Shown here in pieces: positions 7,452 through 14,103 of a stretch of 18,494 nucleotides of DNA (position 1 is its first letter; each line of letters opens with the position of its first letter). The position numbers and the translations under genes are program-made. The DNA is from Eubacterium sp. UBA3720 (GTDB lineage: Bacteria > Bacillota > Clostridia > Lachnospirales > Lachnospiraceae): NCBI GenBank assembly GCA_002371335.1, contig DFHP01000186.1, forward strand, positions 1 through 18,494, written 5' to 3'. The notes beneath the pieces were generated by a model. That model had not been told where the DNA came from. It saw only the letters and a list, made by a program, of their open reading frames with translations, and did not search any database.

Positions 7452-7883
7452 ATGGTAGAATGGATCAGATTCTGGATCACAGCCATCTTTATTGCCGCGG
7501 GTCTTATATGCTTTGCGGCAGAAGTGATCGGTATTTTTAAATTTGATTTTGTCATGAACAGGATGCACGCCGGCGGTATCGGCGATACACTGGGCCTTTT
7601 CTGCATAGCAGCGGGACTTGCGGTTCACGCGGGACCGGGGTTCGATCTGCTGAAGCTTTTTCTGGTAGTATGCTTCATGTGGATGACTTCACCGACTTCT
7701 TCACATATGCTCAGTCTTGTAGAGTACGGCACGAATAAAAAGCTCTATTATTTCATGGAAAGGGAAAAGGAGGTTATTAACGCTCCCGAAGGGAACGGAA
7801 CCTCCGGAGAGAAAGACGGTCCCGGAAAAAATGATCAGGGAGAGCATAAAGAAGTGTCGGAGGCTGCAGAACCCCTGCGGTAA
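7452..7883 (+). CDS. mnhG: Mrp/Mnh antiporter subunit G (MbhC-like)
   Basis: 143 residues from the ATG at 7452, one base after the subunit F stop. The frame is open further upstream, but homologous sequence begins at MVEWIRFWIT. Three helices and the PhaG/MnhG core FKFDFVMNRMHAGGIGDTLG (family form: PDVYTRLHAATKxxTLG) identify it. WMTSPTSSHMLSL matches the family's conserved end of the membrane domain. The last 40 residues are a hydrophilic, disorder-like tail rich in Glu, Lys and Gly, absent from standard MnhG. Subunit G is an accessory subunit of the antiporter, equivalent to MbhC. Confidence 0.88.
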   Translation: MVEWIRFWITAIFIAAGLICFAAEVIGIFKFDFVMNRMHAGGIGDTLGLFCIAAGLAVHAGPGFDLLKLFLVVCFMWMTSPTSSHMLSLVEYGTNKKLYYFMEREKEVINAPEGNGTSGEKDGPGKNDQGEHKEVSEAAEPLR

Positions 7884-7925
7884 TGCAGCAGTAATAAATG
7901 TGAGAAACAAAAAGGAATAGAAGTT

Positions 7926-8324
7926 ATGGAGCTTACGGAAATTTTCAGAATCATTTTATTGATATTGCTGATCGTATGCGCGGTCTGTGTAAATCTTACA
8001 GGTAATCTTCTGGCCGCGGTGATCATTTTCATGTCCTACAGTTCGATCATGTGTCTCGTATGGCTGCTGATGGAATCGCCGGATCTGGCAATAACAGAGG
8101 CGGCTGTCGGAGCAGGTATCAGCGGAGTCCTTTTTCTGCTGACGCTCCGGCGTATACGCGTTATTGACGCTTCGGAAGACGCCGCCGGGTACGACGTGAA
8201 TTCTGATGAAAACACGAAGAATAATGTTTCCGCGGGCAATGGGCCGGCGGGGAACAGCAGTTTAATGAAAGAGGATCCCGCAGGGGTGCCGCAGGCAGAG
8301 AAAGAAGGTGAAGTACATGAGTGA
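7926..8324 (+). CDS. mbhD: MbhD-like subunit (DUF4040; C-terminal MrpA module as a separate protein)
   Basis: 132 residues. Three membrane helices (about 7-25, 28-49 and 58-74) carry the DUF4040/MbhD signature MESPDLAITEAAVGAG (49-64), related to NuoJ and to the C-terminal part of MrpA. E50, D53 and E58 lie within or near the membrane and may take part in proton or cation passage, as inferred for MrpA and MbhD. From residue 80 the chain is a polar Asn/Gly/Glu-rich tail without predicted structure. The gene starts 42 bases after subunit G with AAAAGGAA as ribosome binding site and overlaps the next gene by 8 bases. A stand-alone MbhD replaces the end of a full-length MrpA in this operon. Confidence 0.85.
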   Translation: MELTEIFRIILLILLIVCAVCVNLTGNLLAAVIIFMSYSSIMCLVWLLMESPDLAITEAAVGAGISGVLFLLTLRRIRVIDASEDAAGYDVNSDENTKNNVSAGNGPAGNSSLMKEDPAGVPQAEKEGEVHE

Positions 8325-9261
8325 CCGTTTTGGAAAATGGTTTCGGGGCGAGATCGATTACATGGAAAACTTTCTGGATGCGGCCGAATGTCATGATGAG
8401 CCCAGACAGCAGATCCGCCGGAAAACAAAGGACACGGTTGCAAAGATCCGGAGCCGGGCTGAAGCGCAGGCACTGATCAACAAAGAAAGACAGGGATTCT
8501 ATAAGGGATATACTGTCGTAGCGATCATATGCTGTGTGATTCTGATAGGCGTTCTTCTCTATATCGTTGCGAACCTTCCCCGGTACGGAGCCGAAAACCC
8601 GCTCACGGTAGAAGTCGTGAAGCGATATGTGGAAGAGGGACTGGAGGAGACGGGCGCGATAAACATAATTGCAGGTCTGATACTTGATTATCGTGCCTTT
8701 GATACTCTCGGAGAATCTCATGTGCTTTTTACTGCGCTGGTATGTGTTACTATTCTGATGCGCGTAGATCAGAAAAACATGAATTCCATCTATGAGGACT
8801 TCTATACGATAAAAACAGAAAGATATTTCAAAACATACAAAGATGCCATTCTCAGGAGTGTGACAAAAGTCCTTCTTCCATCTACCCTCCTTTACGGAAT
8901 TTATATTCTGCTGAACGGACAGAACTCGCCGGGCGGCGGATTTTCCGGAGGAACGATCCTTGGATCGGCGATGATCATCTATGCTATGGCTTATGGATTT
9001 AATGAGGTTGACAGAGTACTGACATTCAGAAGGATATCTGTCATGACGTTTATATCGCTTGCTTTTTACAGCTTTGCGAAAGGATATGTTTTTATTACCG
9101 GAGCCAACGGACTGGAGAATCATATCCCCAAGGGAGTTCCCGGAGCGATCCTGAGCGGCGGTCTGATCCTTCCGCTGGATATCGCGGTCGGTCTTGTCGT
9201 TGCATGTACTATGTTTGGTTTTTACAGTTTATTCAGGAGAGGAAGTATCGGCGGTGATTGA
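8317..9261 (+). CDS. MbhE-MnhB fusion subunit of the antiporter
   Basis: 314 residues from the ATG at 8317 (GAAGGTG six bases upstream). Three parts are visible. Residues 1-62 are a charged cytosolic segment. Residues 65-150 resemble MbhE, the final module of MrpA: a helix, VANLPRYG, VVKRYVEEGLEETGAINI, then LILDYRAFDTLGESHVLFTA. Residues 175-306 form an MnhB/MrpB domain with four helices and NGQNSPGGGFSGG (200-212), where the family has GHNxPGGGFxGG; the usual His is Gln202. In Mbh operons these are two genes (mbhE, mbhF) and in Bacillus they are the end of mrpA plus mrpB. It overlaps mbhD by 8 bases and the next gene by 8 bases, so all three are tightly coupled. Confidence 0.85.
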   Translation: MSDRFGKWFRGEIDYMENFLDAAECHDEPRQQIRRKTKDTVAKIRSRAEAQALINKERQGFYKGYTVVAIICCVILIGVLLYIVANLPRYGAENPLTVEVVKRYVEEGLEETGAINIIAGLILDYRAFDTLGESHVLFTALVCVTILMRVDQKNMNSIYEDFYTIKTERYFKTYKDAILRSVTKVLLPSTLLYGIYILLNGQNSPGGGFSGGTILGSAMIIYAMAYGFNEVDRVLTFRRISVMTFISLAFYSFAKGYVFITGANGLENHIPKGVPGAILSGGLILPLDIAVGLVVACTMFGFYSLFRRGSIGGD

Positions 9262-9634
9262 GACATTAATGATTAACTATGAGGAAGCTGTGGCGATCGT
9301 TTTATTTGGCATCGGTTTTACAATGCTGCTGTTTCACAGGAATCTGGTAAAGAAGCTGATCGGAATGAATATTATGGATACGGGAACGTTTCTTTTCCTT
9401 GCGTCCATGGGATATATTTCCGGAAGAAAGGCACCTATTATTGCTGATGGAGTGCAGAGTACATCCGCATATATTAATCCGGTGCCGGCGGGTCTTGTGC
9501 TGACAGGAATCGTTGTATCCGTATCGGTTACGGCGATCACTCTTTCATTAACAGTTCGTTTGTATAACCGATATCACACGTTGAACCTGGATGATATTTA
9601 TATTTTGTCCAGACATGAGTCGGAGGATAGATAG
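9254..9634 (+). CDS. mnhC: Mrp/Mnh antiporter subunit C (NuoK-like, MbhG-like)
   Basis: 126 residues from the GTG at 9254, which overlaps the preceding stop. GGAGAGG lies 11 bases upstream. Longer in-frame starts would add residues encoded inside the preceding gene. Three helices with the NuoK/MnhC pattern are seen: VLFGIGFTMLLFHRNLVKKLIGMNIMD, then INPVPAGLVLTGIVVSVSVTA, where NPVPxALVLTGIVV is diagnostic for MnhC. It is homologous to NuoK and MbhG and forms part of the membrane arm that relays protons or cations beside the D-type subunits. Complete at both ends. Confidence 0.9.
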   Translation: MIETLMINYEEAVAIVLFGIGFTMLLFHRNLVKKLIGMNIMDTGTFLFLASMGYISGRKAPIIADGVQSTSAYINPVPAGLVLTGIVVSVSVTAITLSLTVRLYNRYHTLNLDDIYILSRHESEDR

Positions 9635-9636
9635 TT

Positions 9637-11148
9637 TTGGAGATCATCAGAAATTTTCCGCTTTTCACTATAATATTGAGCCTGTTTTCAGGCGTGCTTT
9701 GCTTTATGCTGAAGAGAAAAGCGGCGAGAGTTTATACAATAGTATTCGAAATATTCCTGATCGCGCTGGTATCCTGCATTTTGTTTTACGTGATCGTCAC
9801 AGGAGAGCAGTTTACGTATTCCATGGGAGAATTCCCGGCACCCTGGGGCAACGAGATCCGGGCGGGTATCCTGGAGGCTCTGACGGCACTTTTCTTTATG
9901 GCTGTCATGCTTTGCTCGGTCCTGGCAGGCGCGCGTTTCATCGATGTGGATATGGATGAAAGCAAGGTTAATCTGTATTATTCGCTGATCAATCTCATGA
10001 CGGCGGCCCTCATGGCGCTGATCTGGACAAATGATATTTTTACCGGATATGTATTCCTGGAGATCCTTACGCTGACAAGCTGCGGCATCATGATCGTCAG
10101 GGAGATCGGAAGAACTACGCTTGCGGCTGTAAGATATATGATACTGAACCTTCTCGGTTCAGGACTGTTTCTGCTGGGAGTGGTCCTTCTGTATGATATT
10201 ACAGGAAATCTTCTGATGGTTCCAATGCATGAGATCATAGCTCAATACAGTTCTGACCCGGCTTATATGAGAATACTGATCCTGTCAATGGGAATCCTTT
10301 CCATAGGACTGGCTATAAAGAGCGGTCTTTTTCCGTTCCATTACTGGATGCCGGATACCTACGGATGGTCGACTCCTACGTCGGCTTCCGTACTGTCGTC
10401 TCTGGTATCAAAGGCGTACATTTTCCTGCTGTTTAAGATATACTACCGTGTTATCGGCGTGGAAGTATTTGAAGAGATGCCGATAAGAAACATTCTGCTG
10501 GTGCTGGGCGTAGCGGGAATGATAATGGGTTCCATATCCGCCATCAGGGAGAATAACCTTAACCGTATGGTTGCGTTTTCTTCAGCAGCGCAGATAGGAT
10601 ACATATACATGGGAATAGGAATCGGAGGAGCAGCCGGCTATACGGCAGCCATTTTCCATATTTTCGCTCATTCGGTTACAAAATCACTCCTGTTTCTGAC
10701 GACCCCGCGTCTTGCCGAAGCGTCGGGCGGAAGTCTGAAATTTAAGAATCTTCAGGGATGCGCGCTGCGTGATCCGTTGTGCGGAGTGGTTTTCGTCATA
10801 GGAGCGCTTTCCATGATCGGTATTCCGATATTTGCAGGATTTTCATCAAAGCTTCTGTTCGCTATCGCAGCGGTAGACTCCGGAGATACCATCAAGATGT
10901 ATACGATGATACTGGCACTGTCTGTAAGCTCCGTACTGAATGTAATGTATTTCCTGCGAACGGTTGTCCGTATTTACAGTGTTCCCAGGGAGGATGCCAT
11001 TCATGAGGTGAAGGACCGCATCATGATAAGACATCATATGGGCTATAATATTTCAATGGTTATTCTGATAGCAGCAAATCTGCTTTTGGGTCTTATTTCC
11101 GGAGTGGTAGTAAATCTGATCACCAGCGGTCTTTCAATGTTTGGTTAA
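9637..11148 (+). CDS. Proton-conducting antiporter subunit 1 (MrpD/MbhH/NuoN-like)
   Basis: 503 residues, about 14 helices, with the Proton_antipo_M domain in the middle. Residues that form the channel in this superfamily are in place: E142 in YVFLEILTLTSCG (TM5), K228 in AIKSGLFPFHYWMPD (TM7), K259 in SSLVSKAYIF (TM8), H341, H345 and K349, and K405 in GFSSKLLF (TM12). Position directly after subunit C matches MrpD and MbhH, so this is the best candidate for the true D subunit. The start is TTG at 9637, two bases after the mnhC stop, with GGAGG 10 bases upstream. It likely moves protons or Na+ across the membrane as part of the complex. Confidence 0.87.
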   Translation: MEIIRNFPLFTIILSLFSGVLCFMLKRKAARVYTIVFEIFLIALVSCILFYVIVTGEQFTYSMGEFPAPWGNEIRAGILEALTALFFMAVMLCSVLAGARFIDVDMDESKVNLYYSLINLMTAALMALIWTNDIFTGYVFLEILTLTSCGIMIVREIGRTTLAAVRYMILNLLGSGLFLLGVVLLYDITGNLLMVPMHEIIAQYSSDPAYMRILILSMGILSIGLAIKSGLFPFHYWMPDTYGWSTPTSASVLSSLVSKAYIFLLFKIYYRVIGVEVFEEMPIRNILLVLGVAGMIMGSISAIRENNLNRMVAFSSAAQIGYIYMGIGIGGAAGYTAAIFHIFAHSVTKSLLFLTTPRLAEASGGSLKFKNLQGCALRDPLCGVVFVIGALSMIGIPIFAGFSSKLLFAIAAVDSGDTIKMYTMILALSVSSVLNVMYFLRTVVRIYSVPREDAIHEVKDRIMIRHHMGYNISMVILIAANLLLGLISGVVVNLITSGLSMFG

Positions 11149-11159
11149 GGAGAAAAAAT

Positions 11160-12599
11160 ATGTTATTTGTGATAGCGATTCTTTATCCGATTATTTCAGG
11201 CCTGTGTGTATCAATGATCGGGAAGGACGGAGAGCAGATCCGCAATAAGCTGTATGCGTTTGTGATGATAAGTACAGACGTTCTGGTTATCCTTGCCATG
11301 TTTTTCGGAACTTCGATAAGGCTGTTTCAGTTTTCCGAGTATGTGACGGTGGATTTCAGAATGGACAGTTTCGGCAGGTATGTTTTGATAGCGGTACTTC
11401 TTTTATATACCGTCGTTACTTTTTACTCGTTTGAGTATATGAACCACGATAAACGCCCGCGCATATTCTACGGCTGCGTGTTCGTTTCACTTGGAGCGCT
11501 GATCGGGCTGTGCCTTTCGGGAAATCTCATAACAATGTATTTGTGTTTTGAGTTTGTCACTTTGAGTTCCTTCCCGCTGATCCTTCATGACAGGACAAAA
11601 GAGGCGGTAACCGCGGGAATGAAATATATGTATTATTCCATTGCCGGAGCCCTGATGGGTCTGCTGTCCGTATTTTTCGTATATTATTACGGAGAGGGAA
11701 CATCGGGATTTGTTCTCGGAGGATATATTTTGAGGGCGAATATCAGGGAACATTATGGTTTGTTTCTGACAATGGTATTTATCGGGATCATTGGATTTGG
11801 AACAAAGGCGGGCATGCTGCCGATGAGCGGATGGCTGCCGACGGCTCATCCGATCGCTCCGGCGCCGGGTTCAGCGCTGATGTCAGGAATTATCGCGAAA
11901 GCAGGTCTTGTAGCTGTCATACGGCTGGTTTATTATTCCGTAGGTCCGCACATTATCAGAGGAACCTGGGTACAATACGCGTGGATGATCCTGGCGATGC
12001 TTACGATCCTTATGGGATCGTCACTGGCATTTCAGGAGAAAATCACAAAAAAACGGCTGGCCTATTCTACGATCAGCCAGATCTCCTATATTATGCTGGG
12101 ACTATCCATACTAAGTAATGATGTCCTCGAAGGCGGCGTGATTCAGCTGATGAGCCATTCAGCAGCAAAAGGATGTCTGTTCCTAGCGGCCGGCGTCTTT
12201 ATTCATCAGATAGGAAAAACAAAAGTTCCGGAACTGAAAGGAGTGGGAAAACAGATGCCGGTCACGTTGGCCTGTTTTGCAGCGGCTTCCTTAAGTCTGA
12301 TAGGCATACCGCCTTTCGGAGGCTTTACGGGTAAATGGATCATTGCTGAAGCTGCGATGACGAAAGCACCGGGATTTTTTGCCTATGCGGCGCCCGCCGT
12401 GCTGATGATTTCAGCGTTCCTGACGGCAGGATATCTTATGCCGGTGGTCGTGGATGGATTTTTCCCCGGAAAAGATATTGATCCGGATACGCTTCCGGAC
12501 CGGGAGCCGGGCCGGTTTATGACCATACCCATGATCATTCTTTGCTGTATGGCACTTTTTATGGGATTATTCGGAGCACAGTTCGTAAACATTATCTAA
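11160..12599 (+). CDS. Proton-conducting antiporter subunit 2 (MrpD/NuoM-like)
   Basis: 479 residues with about 14 helices. Channel residues: E131 in MYLCFEFVTLSSFPL, K216 in GFGTKAGMLPMSGWLPTAHP, K247 in SGIIAKAGL, H333 and K337 in SHSAAKGCLF, and K392 in FTGKW. The TAHPIAPAPGSAL loop is typical of MrpD/NuoM/HyfB-type proteins. The ATG is preceded by AAGGAG and lies 11 bases after the previous gene. It is a second copy of the same fold, clearly diverged from the previous subunit rather than a recent duplicate. Confidence 0.87.
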   Translation: MLFVIAILYPIISGLCVSMIGKDGEQIRNKLYAFVMISTDVLVILAMFFGTSIRLFQFSEYVTVDFRMDSFGRYVLIAVLLLYTVVTFYSFEYMNHDKRPRIFYGCVFVSLGALIGLCLSGNLITMYLCFEFVTLSSFPLILHDRTKEAVTAGMKYMYYSIAGALMGLLSVFFVYYYGEGTSGFVLGGYILRANIREHYGLFLTMVFIGIIGFGTKAGMLPMSGWLPTAHPIAPAPGSALMSGIIAKAGLVAVIRLVYYSVGPHIIRGTWVQYAWMILAMLTILMGSSLAFQEKITKKRLAYSTISQISYIMLGLSILSNDVLEGGVIQLMSHSAAKGCLFLAAGVFIHQIGKTKVPELKGVGKQMPVTLACFAAASLSLIGIPPFGGFTGKWIIAEAAMTKAPGFFAYAAPAVLMISAFLTAGYLMPVVVDGFFPGKDIDPDTLPDREPGRFMTIPMIILCCMALFMGLFGAQFVNII

Positions 12600-12604
12600 G
12601 TTAC

Positions 12605-12610
12605 AGGAGG
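12605..12610 (+). promoter_or_regulatory. Ribosome binding site that supports a TTG start
   Basis: AGGAGG lies 8 bases before the TTG at 12619 and fixes that codon as the start of antiporter subunit 3. No in-frame ATG is placed as well. Confidence 0.75.
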
Positions 12611-12618
12611 TTAGGGTC

Positions 12619-14091
12619 TTGAATCCTCTTTTTACACTGATACCCGTATTTCTGCCGATCGTCGGCGGGATCATGATGTTATGGTTAAAAATAAAAGATC
12701 GGTTTACCAGAAATCTGGTATCGGAGTTGATAGTCTGTCTGACTTCTGTCTGTGTATGGATAGCTCTTTTCTGCGTTGATGATACCATGGTCAGCATATA
12801 TGATTTTATGCGTGGTTTTTCCATATCTTTTATCGTGGATGGACTTGGAAGCGTTTTTGCCTTTATGGTTTCCGTTATGTGGCCGCTGGTAATGCTTTAT
12901 GCTTTTGATTATATGAAGCATGAAGAACGACAGAACACATTCTTTGCTTTTTATGTAATGACGTACGGAATAACTCTCGGCGTTGCGTTTGCCGCGAACA
13001 TGACGACGTTGTATGTTTTCTTTGAAATGCTTACGCTGGTGACGATCCCGCTGGTAATGCACTATCAGGACGGAGACAGTATCTACGCCGTCAGAAAATA
13101 TGCTATTTACACGATAGGAGGAGCGTCGCTTGCATTTTTTACTGTTGTAGTTACGAATCTGTACGGCGGAGATGGTTTTTTCCATTTCAGCGGAAACATT
13201 TACGGCGGATTCAGTCCTGCTATTCTGCAGGTGGCTTTTATATTCGGATTCTTTGGATTTGGAGTGAAAGCGGCGGTATTTCCCCTTCATGGATGGCTGC
13301 CTACGGCATCGGTGGCACCCACGCCTGTCACGGCGCTTCTCCATGCGGTGGCCGTGGTCAATTCAGGCGTTTTTGCGGTGATAAGGCTCACGTGGTATAT
13401 GTATGGAGCATCAATCCTGGAGGGCACCTGGGTACAGTATTTCTGTATGATGTTCGCAGTTTTCACACTTATCTACGCGGCCGTAATGGCTGTTAAGGAA
13501 AGGCATTTTAAACGGAGAATGGCATATTCTACGGTCAGCAATCTTTCCTATATGCTTTTCGGCGTCATGCTCCTCACCCCGACGGGACTGGAGGCGGGCA
13601 TAGCCCACATGGTATTTCACGGTATCGTGAAGATAGTTCTTTTCATGTGCGCGGGCGCGTTTATGCACGCTACCGGAAATCAGTATATATATGAGATCAA
13701 CGGCGTCGGAAAGAAAATGCCGGTCACCTTTGTATGCTACACGCTCGGCGCATTGTCTCTTACAGGAGTTCCGATGTTCTGCGGATTTATCTCGAAATGG
13801 AAACTCCTGAACGCGGGATTAAAGGAAGGATCAGTATTTGGACTTACCGGTATCATATGCCTTATCATATCCGCGTTTCTCTGTGCCATCTACACGCTGA
13901 CTGTCAGCCTGAGAGCTTTCTTTTCACAGCCCGATAAAGACCTGTATCCCGAAGAGAGCAGCGCGGTCAGAGAAGCAGACATCATGATGCTGATCCCGAT
14001 AGTTGTATTTACTGCAGCGAACGTGGCGATCGGAATCTATTCAACGCCTGTCATGGATTACATTGAGCGAATTGTTAGAGGATGGATTTAA
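12619..14091 (+). CDS. Proton-conducting antiporter subunit 3, TM8 lysine replaced by Asn
   Basis: 490 residues of the same superfamily, from the TTG at 12619. E136 (LYVFFEMLTLVTIPL), K217 (GFGVKAAVFPLHGWLPTA), H330 and K338 (AHMVFHGIVKIVLF) and K393 (FISKWK) are kept. At the TM8 position the usual Lys is Asn248: LLHAVAVVNSGVFAVIRL, where relatives have VVKAG. The context LLHAVAVV is more NuoL/MrpA-like than MrpD-like; NuoL has Thr here. It sits 19 bases after subunit 2 and 12 bases before subunit 4. The function is likely ion translocation, but the chain of charges differs from its neighbours. Confidence 0.86.
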   Translation: MNPLFTLIPVFLPIVGGIMMLWLKIKDRFTRNLVSELIVCLTSVCVWIALFCVDDTMVSIYDFMRGFSISFIVDGLGSVFAFMVSVMWPLVMLYAFDYMKHEERQNTFFAFYVMTYGITLGVAFAANMTTLYVFFEMLTLVTIPLVMHYQDGDSIYAVRKYAIYTIGGASLAFFTVVVTNLYGGDGFFHFSGNIYGGFSPAILQVAFIFGFFGFGVKAAVFPLHGWLPTASVAPTPVTALLHAVAVVNSGVFAVIRLTWYMYGASILEGTWVQYFCMMFAVFTLIYAAVMAVKERHFKRRMAYSTVSNLSYMLFGVMLLTPTGLEAGIAHMVFHGIVKIVLFMCAGAFMHATGNQYIYEINGVGKKMPVTFVCYTLGALSLTGVPMFCGFISKWKLLNAGLKEGSVFGLTGIICLIISAFLCAIYTLTVSLRAFFSQPDKDLYPEESSAVREADIMMLIPIVVFTAANVAIGIYSTPVMDYIERIVRGWI

Positions 14092-14103
14092 AGGAGTAAA
14101 GAT

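Noticed and set aside
8161..9123. 320-codon open frame on the minus strand
   Set aside because: It lies antisense to MbhD and the MbhE-MnhB fusion, which have clear family motifs, and its translation is Ser/His/Arg-rich with no recognisable domain.
12685..13344. 219-codon open frame on the minus strand
   Set aside because: Antisense to antiporter subunit 3; the composition is basic and low in hydrophobic residues, as expected for a shadow of a membrane protein gene.
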